From: Obelidium mucronatum
Taxonomy: Eukaryota > Chytridiomycota > Chytridiomycetes > Chytridiales > Chytriomycetaceae
Assembly (NCBI GenBank): GCA_025765595.1
Contig: JAIVFH010000023.1
Coordinates: 124,001-188,000 of the forward strand
DNA length: 64,000 bases
Direction: 5' to 3'
Shown here: piece by piece, positions 23,325 through 34,345 of the stretch
Position numbering within the stretch: position 1 is the first letter of the stretch
Layout of the letters: each line of letters opens with the position of its first letter
Notes under the pieces: model-generated
Told to the model about the DNA's origin: nothing
What the model saw: only the letters and a program-made list of their open reading frames with translations
Database searches by the model: none
Made by a program: the position numbers and the translations under genes

Positions 23325-25876
23325 ATGCCTCCAAGTGCCGCTGGAACAGCTCGCATCTTATTCTGCCTCGCTGCTTGTGCTTCCTCTGTGGCTGCAATTG
23401 CTGCGTCAAACATTGTTTCGTTTATAGAACTCACGCCACACATTTTCACAATCACCACCCAAACAACAACTTCCACGCTCTCTCTGATCCAGCCAGATAT
23501 CATCAGGCTTCAAACATCGCTGAAACAGTTTCCTCCAAACTCGGCCACATCTGCAATTATTGATAATCCACCCCCTTTTGATTCAACTGATGACAATGAA
23601 TACGAGCTATCTGAAACTTCCACCAGTTACACGCTTACTGGACCTGTATTTGCAATTATAATCAATAAGAACCCATTTAAGTTTGGAATCCACGAAAAGA
23701 ATAATGGTCAAGTTGTCTTGCAAGAACTTTGGCCCACAGACATTGACCCTGCAACTGCGACAACCACACAATATCTTATCCAACAATCAGATGTTCAAAA
23801 CTATGGCGGAGGCATCCAGACTAATGGATACATCAACCAGCGTAACAAGACACTTCAGGTAAATCATCAGATAATTTTTTTTTTTTGGTTTCTTTGTAAT
23901 TAACGCGTCGAGTTTTTCTCTTTCAGATCGCCCACACAAGCACCTCGTCAAACCCATCGCCAATTTTTTACACCACGTCGAATTATGCAATTCTTCGTAA
24001 CACTTTTTCTCCAGGAATCTATAAACTCCAATCGACAATTGCGGCACAGCACAATGAGTCCCAATATGACGCGTACATCTTATTGGACACTACTACCTCT
24101 CATAGCCTCCCCCCTCTTCTGAATACATACACAAGACTTACCGGCCGCTCATTCCTCCCACCAATGGCTGCTTTTGGAGTAGGAGACAGTGATTGCTACC
24201 AAGATCCTGCAGAATTAGTCGCCACAATTGAAAAGTACAGCAACTTGGACCTTCCACTTCACTACATTATTGGCCACGACGGATGTGCCTCAGCGCCCAG
24301 CACTCTTTCGACACTCGCATCGTACCTTCAAACAATCAATTCGACTTATCACAACACCACCACAAAAGTCGGCATCACTCAACCTCTTTCCGAAGCACTC
24401 TCTGGATTTTTGCATTTAATTCCTAGCACGACCAACATTCGTAGAATCGATACCACCAATGGCACCTTCCAAACCGTCTTGCAAGCATGTGACGCCATCC
24501 AAGACTCAATCGAGTCCCACAAGTCTCATAGAGCCGCTGTTATTGGAGTTAAAGGCGGATGGGCTGGTATCCAGCGCTGTGGTGTCGTTAGCACTGGAGT
24601 GCAAACAGGGTCCTGGGAAAACATTAAGGAACAAATCCCAGCCATTCAAACAGCCGGATTGAGCGGGTTTTCAATGGTTGTGAGCGATGTGGATGGAATC
24701 AATATGGGTACAGATGGTCCAGAGGCGTATATTCGTGATTTACAGTTCAAGGTGTTTACCCCGATTCTATCTATCCGCGGATCCAACCACAAACGCCCAT
24801 GGTCATACGGAGAGCCATTTACAACTGTGGCGAGAAAGTACCTCAAGTTACGCCAATCCCTGATGCCCCACCTGTACACACTTGCCCGCGAGAGCACCAA
24901 GACGGGAGGCCCCATGGTTCGTCCAATGTCCTACGAATTCCCAGAACTGGCTCCCTTCTCTCAACAGACCCCAACAATCCAATACCAATTCATGTCAGGC
25001 CGCAGTCTCTTGATTGCACCAGTCTACACAAACTCTACCCTCCGTGAGAACATTTACCTCCCCAATGGAACATGGTTCGACTTTTGGAGCGGATCGACAC
25101 TCCAAGGACCCAAAACTTTACCCGCTTATCACGCTGCCTTGGACACGATCCCCATCTTTGCCAGATCCCCAAGCATCATCCCACAACTCATTGCCCCTTC
25201 AAGCTTACCAAAAAACACACCCTACATTCCAAACCCATTGCAAGACCCTTTACAACTATCTGTTTTCATTTCAAAGGGCCAGATGCACCATTACACGCTC
25301 TACCAAGACGACTTGACAACACAAGCCTTCAAATCCTCGAAACCTGTTGGCGACGATGGAAGCTACAGTACTCAAGATTTCACAGTAGACTACAGCATGG
25401 CAGCGCATATATACATTACAATCCACCCAGTCCAATACAACAATGAAGATGAACCTTTTACGGGTGCCGCCGAGTCCCGGAAATACACGATCCAGTTGTA
25501 CACGACCGAGAATATAATTAAATCGAATTTCAAGTATGCGAAAACGGCGCAAGGGAGTACAGTGATTCAGGTGGAGAATATCGCGAGTACGCAGGAGGCC
25601 ATGGTTGTTATTTGGTTGACTGATTCGGCGCCGGCTCCTGGTGCTGGTGGGGGTGTGAAAGTTGTTGGTGCGGTTCTTGTTGTGGTGATTTTGTTGGGTG
25701 CTATTTTGTTGTGTGCCTTCTTTGATAAGGCGAAGGAGAAGGTTGCTGCTGTGACTAGTCTTGGAGGTGGAAAGAATGGGGCTGGGGCTGCGAGTTCTGA
25801 GATGACTCAAGGAACTGCTGCTGCTGCTGCGAATAATCCATACAAGATTCTTGGGGATGAAGAGGAGGGTATTTGA
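23325..25876 (+). CDS. membrane-anchored glycoside hydrolase family 31-fold protein, catalytic residues apparently lost
   Basis: Two exons, 23325-23858 and 23927-25876, 827 aa. An N-terminal signal (ILFCLAACASSVAAIAAS) comes first, then a beta-sandwich region, then the GH31 barrel with recognisable landmarks: GGWAGIQRCG, FSMVVSDVDG, IRGSNHKRPWSYGEP, MPHLYTLARE, GGPMVRPMSYEFP and FMSGRSLLIAPVY. The C-terminus has one membrane span (VVLVVVILLGAILLCAFF) and a short basic tail, so the enzyme domain faces outward or into a lumen. Known alpha-glucosidases use an Asp nucleophile in a DxNE-like motif and an Asp acid in WSGD. Here the first region is shortened and reads VGITQPLSEALSG, and the second reads STGVQTGSW. 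Likely a carbohydrate-binding pseudoenzyme, or an enzyme with altered chemistry. Confidence 0.8.
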
Positions 25877-26129
25877 TGATATCTTTCGGGTCCTTTTTTC
25901 TCTTTAACCATCTTCGTTTTTTTCTTCCTATGCTCCTTTCTTCTTCTCTAAATTAAGCGCTATACAAAACTCGGAACTTCTTCTAAAAATTAATAAAATT
26001 ATAGAATACTTAATTAAATTTTTAGAATACTTCAAAAATACATAAAACCACACTTCTGTTTTATTATTACGTTCTATAACATCTATAAAATACAACTCGC
26101 TTTGTGAAAAGAGTATTCCAGTTTCTATT

Positions 26130-26865
26130 CTATGATCGAAAGACGGATCGTCTTAGAAGCGACAATGCAACATCACCACCACCACCACCCGGAGAGTCAA
26201 TCTCTTCGCTACTACTGCTCCCATCTTCGGAATCCATTGTACTATTAGCGCTTGAATTGACTGCCAGAGAAGACGGGATCTTTGTTCGAGGCGGCCTTAA
26301 GGCTGTTGTTGAAGTCTTCTCATGTGGCAGCAGCATTGGCGCACTAAGCGATCCCAGCATTGAAGAACTGCTTTTGGTTTTCCTTACAATCATTGGTGGC
26401 AGTGGGAGTGGTGGCACAGGTTTTTCTTCGAGAGTGGTGGTGGTTGTTGTTGTTGCTGTGTCAGCCATATTGGGCTTGGTGGTGGTACCAATGATTTTCT
26501 CGAACGGGAGGATTGGTATAACGAATGGTGAGCTTTGATCGAGGTGTTTCACTGCTCCTTGCAAGGATGAAGTTGGCAGGGTGTGTATTTGCAATACGGT
26601 GGGCTGATTCATTTGCTGCAAAAGGTTGGAAGGGTCAGACGCAATCGATTTTTTTTTTTCCTCTTCTGAGGTGGTGCGTCTTAATATTGCCAAAAAAGGA
26701 ACGCACGCAATGTAATTTGTCTTTTCCTCCAGAAATTGGATTTTGTATCGGACTATGTTTCGAATTTTTGTTTTCCCCCACGACGATGGCTGACGTACCT
26801 TCGAAGCAATTGGACTCTTCACCACCCCTTTTTTTTTGGCCCTTCTGGCCCTTCAAGCGGGGCAT
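26130..26865 (-). CDS. low-complexity Ser/Thr/Pro protein, unrecognised
   Basis: Best model is two exons, 26799-26865 and 26130-26665, about 200 aa. The donor GTACGT follows SNCFE and the acceptor CCTCAG joins in frame to an acidic/basic run. The protein has a basic start (MPRLKGQKGQKKRGG), a Thr run, a Pro-rich block (EKPVPPLPLPP) that could bind SH3 domains, and an acidic Ser-rich tail. Divergent from the copper-monooxygenase gene with about 210 bp between starts. The long single-exon frame reaching 26825 lacks an ATG at its start, which is why I prefer the spliced model. Confidence 0.45.
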
Positions 26866-26995
26866 AGAAACCGAATCCGAAAAACCCGTTTTTGTTTTTT
26901 TGTTCAGGCAGCAGTGGGTGAGTTGCAATCTACAACAAGGTAACAATACTTGCCTTTGAATTTGTTGGATTTCGAATCCCAGAAATTTTTTCCAC

Positions 26996-27007
26996 CTTTA
27001 TAAAAAG
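26996..27007 (+). promoter_or_regulatory. TATA-like element for the copper monooxygenase gene
   Basis: CTTTATAAAAAG about 75 bp upstream of the ATG at 27079. Confidence 0.5.
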
Positions 27008-27078
27008 CAAAAAAAAAAGCCGAATTCAAAACATTACTTTTAATCTCATCCCGAACGAAAACAGAAACAGAACAGGGA

Positions 27079-27392
27079 ATGATTGATCCTTCACGCTTTT
27101 CTTTACTATTGGCTTTTGTTCTTCCTGCCATCGTCAATGCCGCCTCGTGCTTCACACGACTGGCTTCGGACAACTTCACAAACTGCATTGAATTGCACAA
27201 TGGCACCATTGCCCTTCACTGGACGATTTCGAGCGATCAAGCATCTGTTTTGTTTGGTGTAGATTCTGACGTTTCAAGCAAAAGCTGGCTTGGTGTTGGC
27301 ATTTCATCGTCTGGAGCAATGAAAGGTGCCGACTTGTAAGGATAAAAATAATTTATTACAGTCCGTATTGATCTCTCGGCTCAACTTATTTA

Positions 27393-27423
<31 letters not shown>

Positions 27424-29912
27424 AGATGGATTACACACGCTACCGGAAACAGCTCTTTTGAAATCAAAGACACATTTGCCACTGACTATGCACGACCAAT
27501 TCTTGACGCAAGCCAAGACCTTACTTTGATCACCTTACCAGACGCCACTGCCAACAACAACACTCTCGTTTACACGTTCCGCAGACCTTTGATCACAGCT
27601 GATTCTCAAGATTTACCCATCCTCAAGGGTATCAAACATGAAATGGTGTGGGCGTATGGTTCACTGTCGCCAGATACATTCCAAATCCAACAACACGCCC
27701 CAAACACGCGTGGATCTTTTGAGCTCGTGCTTTATAAAAATCCTTTGAGTCCTGCCATTGTTCAGCCTGATGATTTATCGACGTTTGTGGTGCAGATGCC
27801 AAACTATACTGTTCCAGCGCAACGAACAACTTATACTTGCTTTCGGTTCAATGCACCGGGTGGAGATTATCATATTACAAAGTATGAGTCTCTTATCATG
27901 ACAAAGTTTGCACATCATATGATTGTGTTTGGGTGTGAGAATCCGCCTCCAACAAACGATCCCTATGACTGTCCAAGTATGGACACTAACTGCAAAGAGG
28001 TACTGTTTTTTTTTTAAACTTGAAACCGGTTTATTTTATGTTTTAATGTGTCATTTTGGTTGTTTTTAATAGATGATTCTTGGGCAGCCGGGATCTGTGA
28101 ACAGAACTTATGAATACCCCCCTGAAGCAGGCGTGCGCATTGGTGATCAGGGGCCTGGAACAAAATACATGACGATTCAAATACACTACAATAATGTGGA
28201 TAATATAGCTGGAGTCGTTGACACGTCTGGCTTCAAGGTATGAATTGGGAATATTTGGAAAGGCCTCACGTTTGTTAAAAACCAACACATAGATGCACAT
28301 AACAAAAAAAATAAGGAAATACGATGTCGGGGTACTCATTACGGGAGACTTTGACATTTCAATTCCGGCCAACAAGGAGCTGCCAACAGTATTGCAACCT
28401 AATGTCTGCTCATCCCTTTGTACCAAGCAGTTTCCAACAAATCTCACTGTATTTGGGTATTTATTTTAACATGTTTTTTAAATTCAGTAGCAAATTAACT
28501 ATTTATATTATTTTCGAAAAGGTCTCTGGCACACATGCACGAACTGGGTATGAGCCAAACCGTTGCTCATTATCGCAACGGTGTCGAAATTTCTCCTCTT
28601 TTACAGGCCGATTATTTTGACTTTGGGTTCGTTGGTGCTTGAATTTATTGAAATAATCCTCTCAACTGATTCACCTTTTTTTGTTTAGATTCCAACGATT
28701 CGCTCCAGCTGGAGCTTATGGTCGTGGCGATGTTATAATACCAGGAGACGAATTGGTCACAACATGTAGATTTCTTCCAACTGTTGGTCGCTCCTACAAC
28801 ACTTTCTATGGCCTCTCTTCCGATGTAAGAGGAATTATTTCCATGATATTGATGTATTAAAAAGAAATTGGTCATTGCAGATGGAAATGTGTATGAACTT
28901 TGTTCTGTACTATCCGAAAATGTACAACATCCAAGTCTGTATGCAAATGGCAGGATACGACGTATGCGATCCAAGCACCAAGACGCCCGCGATGCACACG
29001 TACGATGATGTACCAAAGTACATTGACGCGCCACCAATCATTGCTTCAACAACTCTCTTCATTTTACCTGGTCTCCTAGGCTACCACTTTTTCGCTCAAT
29101 ATATCTACAAACGCGTCTTGGAGAGAGGATACGAAAAACCAATCAAATTTACAATGCATCTGCTATACCTCGTACCTGAAATCGTCAGCTTTGTTCTTCT
29201 ATGCCGCTTTTATTTGTATCCGGTTATTTCGAGCATGGTTAAAGACAGTTACTTTATGGAGTTTACCCCTACTCAGGCGTGGATTTACAGTATTGTTTCC
29301 TTATACTTTATTTCTGCTGTGAGTATCTCGGTTTATTATGTTTGGAGTCTTGTCCTTGACAAAACATAATTTTTCTGGGAACAGTATTCATATGAAATCT
29401 ACTTTGACAAGGAAATCAACATGATGCTATTGGTCCACCACATTGTAGCAGTCCTTGTAACATCAGCTGGGTACTTACTTGCTCTAAACACAAGTGATGT
29501 GCTTGTCAAGGAGTTTATTCTCATTTCTGGATTCAATTTGGCGAACCACTTGGCGATTGATTTCATTCCGCACATTTACTTGATTGCAAGGCGTGGACAG
29601 AATGTGAACAAGGGCCTCCTCAAAATGCTAAGTCACTTGTGTATTTGGCCAGTCACAATCTTCCGTTTACTCGGAAATGTGCTGTTTGTGTTTATCGTTC
29701 GGTATTTTGCACGAAAATGCAGATTAAATGCGCAGTTTTATGCATGGACTGCTGTTATGAGTGTTGCTGTTGTTATTTTAGCAGTCACTCAAGTTTGGGC
29801 TCATGGTATTTATGTTGCGATAGCAAAAAAGGATGGCGAGCTGAAGAGACGAAAGAGTGGAATTGAACTTCGTGAAAGTATTGAAAGGAAGAGTTTGACA
29901 AGTAGTAGATGA
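27079..29912 (+). CDS. DOMON + copper type II monooxygenase fused to a polytopic (TLC-like) membrane domain
   Basis: Eight exons: 27079-27335, 27426-27999, 28073-28237, 28293-28456, 28522-28626, 28689-28824, 28881-29318, 29385-29912; 788 aa, all phases consistent. A signal peptide (LLLAFVLPAIVNAA) precedes a DOMON domain (about 25-170; GADLWITHATG). Then comes the ascorbate-dependent copper monooxygenase pair seen in dopamine beta-hydroxylase and MOXD1: KFAHHMIVFGC (first copper His pair), TIQIHYNN, LAHMHELGMS (second copper H-x-H) and EMCMNFVLYYP (Met ligand). After about residue 500 the protein continues into several membrane spans, with LLVHHIVAVLVTSAGYLL resembling TLC-domain helices. Copper ligands look intact, so hydroxylation of an unknown substrate is plausible. 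The TLC assignment is tentative. Confidence 0.85.
27404..27424 (+). repeat. 21-base poly-A run just before a splice acceptor
   Basis: Run of A preceded by a T run at the end of intron 1 of the copper monooxygenase gene. It is an unusual acceptor context, with A rather than pyrimidines directly before the AG at 27424-27425. Confidence 0.85.
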
Positions 29913-30061
29913 TGAACAACGAATGACCTTAAACTATGTAGCATCACCTTGATAATGCAAATAAAGTCACTTTAACATAAGGAAAGTAAAACTTGCTGGA
30001 AACAAATCAAAAGGTTGCCTCGGAGCAAGCGGTATAGGAAAATGAATGGCAATTTATTTTT

Positions 30062-31285
30062 TTAAAGTGGGCGGACATATGTTGAGGGAAATAGTCCTTC
30101 ACGTTTCTCAATGTTACCAAACCACCAACCATCTGCATTTCGTTTCGTAACTCGAATCGTTTCCCCAGCTGTCAGCTCAAGATCGCCTTCTGTTGTGCTT
30201 TTGTAATCATACAAGGCGATAGCGAAAAATGTGGCGTCTGGAGTGGAAAGCTCAGGAAGGGTAGGAAGCGGTCTGCTACTTGGGCCCGCAGCTTCGATCC
30301 CTGCTGTTCTGGAGCTTCCACTTTCAGATGCCTCGTAGGATGGCGGGTGCCTTTGGGTGTAGACTCTATTCAGGACTGAATTGGGATCAGAACTTTTCTC
30401 CGATTCGTTACTGCTTGGAGGGTGTGGAATATTTTCGAAAGAACTCTTTCCACTTTCTTCAAGGACCCTTTTTTCAGTTCAAAGTTAGGATTAAAATATA
30501 AAGCTCTCAATTTGAGACCAACTTACTCATAGAGTGCAGCAGCAACCTGGGGGCGCGGCATGGCCCCTCCAAGAATTTCTCGAATACTTATTGGTCGTCC
30601 ATAAAAGTTCTTGTTGGCTTCGTCACTCGCTTTGATTACAGTTCCTTCCATCGAGATACCAACATACAATCCCTTGGTTTGAGAGTACGAAAATACGGGA
30701 GGAGTATTAATTCCTGCCCCAGCTTCGAATGCCCTTCCAACTGGTCCCACAGCGACTGTCAAAGGTAACAGTTAAATAAAATGGAAGTGTTCATGATAAC
30801 GCAAACCTGCAATATTGCCCCCCAACGAAAAGCTGTCCTCAGTGAAAGCTGCAACTGCAGCATCTGAATTAAGAATCATCACAGAATATGTGAAGTCAAT
30901 GCCCATCATCAATCCAGCCCCAGCCCCTCCAATTGCAACAACGGCAGGGGCACTCCATGTACCATCAGGTAGTCTGGCAAGCACCAGTCCTTTTCCTCCC
31001 CGACCGGAAAAGTGCAACCCTGCTCGAACGATTCGCAGAATTGCAATTCCTCTGGCAGCGGCTTTTAAAGTGATTTAACACACTCATCACTACACCTTAC
31101 GGAACACTGCCAGACTTACATAGAACTTCAGCTGGAATCTGCATATCCGATCCTGAACGCATAAACTCATGCAAGATCTTGACGGACTTGGTGCACACCT
31201 CTTCCAAGGAATAGAACTGCTTATGATGATCTTGGTGCTTCTTCTTTTCGTGGGCATGATCGTGGTCGCGGTGCTTGTGTGGCAT
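30062..31285 (-). CDS. SYLF (Ysc84-type) domain plus SH3 protein, copy A
   Basis: Four exons, 31120-31285, 30807-31061, 30527-30755, 30062-30467; 351 aa. A His-rich N-terminus (HKHRDHDHAHEKKKHQDHH) precedes the lipid-binding SYLF domain (about 25-230; RGIAILRIVRAGLHFSGRGG, GTWSAPAVVAIGGAGAGLMMG, VAVGPVGRAFEAG, TKGLYVGISMEG, FYGRPISIREIL). A short linker and a C-terminal SH3 domain follow (ALYDYKSTTEGDLELTAGE, WWFGNIEKREGLFP). Yeast Ysc84/Lsb3 and human SH3YL1 of this design bind phosphoinositides and work in actin-patch endocytosis. Its neighbour is a tandem paralogue with intron positions at the same places. Confidence 0.9.
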
Positions 31286-31469
31286 TGTTGTAACTGTAGA
31301 TTGTGGAGAATAATAAGAAAGTGACTTCCCAAGGTCAGGCTTTTATGAGAAAATCAAATTTCGTGGGGAAAAATTAAAGCGCCAACAAGCCCTTCATTGT
31401 CGAACTTGAATTTAACAATTCATGGGAACAACTCATTTGCTTTATTTTGGTTATACTTTGATGACGAGA

Positions 31470-32930
31470 TTAGAGCTGGCGAACATACGTTGATGGAAAT
31501 GTGCCCTCCTTTTTTTCCACAGACCCAACCCACCACCCGTCAGCATTCTTTTTCGAAACTCGAATAGTATCGCCTGCTTTAAATTGAAGGTCTCCTGGCT
31601 CAGCACTTGTGTAATCGTACAATGCAACACAATAAGTTGTCGTCAAGTCTACTCCTGCCGAAGATGACGCTGGTGGAGGTGTCGGAAGTGGACGACCACC
31701 TGCGATTGGCGCATTGTAAGAACTCTGTCCTTTGGTATCGCTGTTCGCAATTGGATCCATTCCCACGGCATAGGAATATGCTGGAGGTTCGGAAGGCATC
31801 GCTGATAGTGGCGCGGAAGTTGTTTGAAGTGTCGGAGCGGTGTCTGGACGGGCTGGGAGTGCGGGTGGGACATTTCCGTTCTTTGGCGGGGTCGGTGGAG
31901 CCGCGTAAATGACATCGTTTCTAATGTCAGTTTTGCCATTGCCGGCAGTAAATGCAGCAGCAGCTGAACTTGAAGGATTTGTTCCCGCGGCAGAAGGTGG
32001 GCGACTTGTAGAAACCGCACGCGCTTCAAGAATCCTAGGCGTGCCAATGGCAATTAACATCTGGTATGAGTATCTAATACGCCCTTACTGATATAAAGCT
32101 GCAGCAGCTTGAGGACGTGGCACAGCACCAGAGAGAATCTCCTTTGCTGTAATCGGTCTTCCATAAAAAGCAACATTCGCCTCCTTTCCTTCCGTCACTG
32201 TTGATCCTTCAAACGACATTCCAGCATACAGTCCTTTAGTTTTAGAATAAGAAAAGATGGGGGCAGCTTTTCCGACAATAGTTGAGCTCGCTTCGGCACT
32301 GCGACCGATAGGACCAGCGGCAACTGTGAACCGAAATGAGTTCCACAATCATCTCAAACAACCTGCAAGCCTGAACATACCAGACATGTTTCCTCCCAAG
32401 GTAACGTTTTCACCCTTGTGGAAAGCAGCTACGGCATCATCCGTATTTAACACCATGACGCAATCAGTGATTTCAGCTAAAGCGCCATTAGCCAGTTGAT
32501 CAGAGCACCAACAGAGGAAGTATTTCAAACCTCCAATCATGGCTCCAATGCCAACTCCAGCTGTTTTGACGACAGAAGGCGGGCTCCAAGTTCCATTCGG
32601 AAGTTTCGCAACAACCACACCACTGCCAAATCGACCGGAAATGTGAAATCCGGCTCTAACCACTTGAAGAATTGCAAGACCCTTTGCCTTGGCTGTTGGA
32701 TTTCCATTTGAGATGTAAGTCCGCTGGAGGCGACGATGATAAGAGTCGAACTTACACAGAATGTCAGATGGAATCATCGATTCATGTCCCTGGAACTCAG
32801 GAAGCACGAAGTGGCTGATGATTTGAGCCGCCTTGGTGCATTCGCTCTGTAACGATGCTGTTTGAAACATACTTTTTTCTTCATTCATCAGCTGTTTCAC
32901 TTTTATCGCAGCCTCTTGTGCGCGAGGCAT
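31470..32930 (-). CDS. SYLF (Ysc84-type) domain plus SH3 protein, copy B
   Basis: Five exons, 32756-32930, 32531-32692, 32381-32476, 32089-32323, 31470-32034; 410 aa. It has the same order as copy A: SYLF domain (AILQVVRAGFHISGRFGSG, SVAAGPIGRSAEA, TKGLYAGMSFEG, FYGRPITAKEIL), a longer Pro/Ala/Ser linker, and a C-terminal SH3 domain (ALYDYTSAEPGDLQFKAGD, WWVGSVEKKEGTFPSTYVR). The N-terminus lacks the His-rich stretch of copy A. Introns at 32477-32530 (54 nt) and 32693-32755 (63 nt) are multiples of three with no in-frame stop, so retention would insert residues rather than truncate. Likely acts in endocytosis or membrane-actin coupling. Confidence 0.9.
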
Positions 32931-33073
32931 TTAATGATAGCACCACTGTCGATGCTTCATTGATTCTTGTGTGTTGAACGTTGATGTGTCTAACTTATTG
33001 GCATCCGGCCGCAGCTTCGCGGCACTGTCTACGCGTTTATTACCATTTTCATTTCAATCGCGATATCGAGAGG

Positions 33074-33107
33074 CCAGCTAGGGGCGTTACCCAGCTAGGG
33101 GCGTTAC
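33074..33107. repeat. perfect 17-bp tandem repeat carrying AGGGG
   Basis: The unit CCAGCTAGGGGCGTTAC occurs twice back to back in the roughly 300-bp divergent region between SYLF copy B and the Rossmann gene. AGGGG is the core of the yeast stress-response element; an operator role here is a guess. Confidence 0.7.
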
Positions 33108-33234
33108 TCAGCGACGCAGGTTGGACTATCTTTTTCTACGCAGCTGTCTCCAAATAACACGTGGCTGAGGCGTGTCTCAACAAGAACAAAAAGACACCAA
33201 ATTGAAGAAAAAAAACCTCATCCAAATCTCACAA

Positions 33235-34188
33235 ATGAGCAACATCTTCCGTTCCAAGCACACCATTGCCGTCTTCGAGACCTCCTCCAAGACCAGCACT
33301 CAGTTTACTGCCCACGCTCTCGCCAACGGCCACCACGTTGTTGCCTTGACCAACTCTAACAAGGAATTTGCTGCCAACACTACCCACTTCAAGGACGTTG
33401 ACTCTGCCGAAGCCCTTCTTGAGCACGCTGACGTTGTTGTCATTGCCGGAGGAGCTGAACACCACTCTGCCGCCTACCACGCCGTCAAGAAGGTTGCCGC
33501 CCTTATCGCCCAGGAGAAGGTAATTTAAATTGGGTACATGATCATAATTTGATCTGATCATTACCACACTTCCCCATACTCCAGGCTCCAAAGTTGAAGC
33601 ACATTTACCTTGTCTCTGCCTCTGGAGCCAAGTCCGGTGCTGGTTTCTTCAGCCGTGCCCTCTACGCTGACCTTGCTGCTGCAGAAAAGATCCTTGTTGA
33701 ATTGGCTGCCAAACACCCATCTGTCAAGTACACCGTCTTCGTAAGTGTTGACTTCATTCATCAAGTCTCGTTGTTTGTGTCCGCGTATGATGGCGTCATG
33801 TCTATAGCAAACCAAACAACCCTATTTTTTTTCCAAATTAATCATTTCATACCATCATTAGCGTCCACCACACTTGATTGAAACCGACAAGTCCAACGAC
33901 GTTTTTGTCTATGACGAAGCTGCTGAGAAGAACTTGGTCGACCTCTCTAACCAAGTCTCTTACAATGGCCTTGCCGATGCCGTTTTGGAAATTGTTGAGA
34001 CTCAGCCAAAGTTCGTGAACAAGGTTGCTGGAATCAACTCCAAGACTCTTCTTGTGGAAAACCACGATGCCAATGCTGAAACCAGAAAGGCTACCTACAA
34101 TGCCGCTGCCAAGGCCACTCCATTTGTTGTTGCTGCTGCCGCCATTGCTGCTGGATTGATCATCTTTGTTGCCAAGAGACGTTCTTAA
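33235..34188 (+). CDS. tail-anchored Rossmann-fold (NAD(P)-binding-like) protein
   Basis: Three exons, 33235-33519, 33585-33740, 33862-34188; 255 aa. The N-terminal two thirds look like an NmrA/extended-SDR-type Rossmann fold: alternating strands such as HTIAVFETSSKTS, HHVVALTNSN, DVVVIAGGAEHHS, and KHIYLVSASGAKSG followed by the FFSRALYADLAAAEKILVE helix. The glycine-rich nucleotide loop is weak (ETSSKTST), so cofactor binding is uncertain. The C-terminus is one hydrophobic span (PFVVAAAAIAAGLIIFVAKRRS), giving a tail anchor with a basic end. Codons are strongly biased to C-ending forms (GCC, GTT/GTC, AAG), as in highly expressed fungal genes. The ATG at 33235 is preceded by an A-rich leader. 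Confidence 0.75.
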
Positions 34189-34345
34189 ATCAAACTACCA
34201 TTTTCTTTCATTTTTCTGGTACATAAGTGGTTGTTCAGAACCTCATAAAGATCCAATAAGTTTTATATTTGTTATTAGTAATTTTCCTGAGCTTGAACCA
34301 TCACATTTGAAATCTCCAAAATCAAAAAAAAAAATCCAAAACAGG

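Noticed and set aside
29319..29384. End of the copper monooxygenase gene at 29369
   Set aside because: A GTGAGT donor and an AACAG acceptor splice to 29385 in phase 0 and continue the membrane domain; the read-through tail VSISVYYVW looks intronic.
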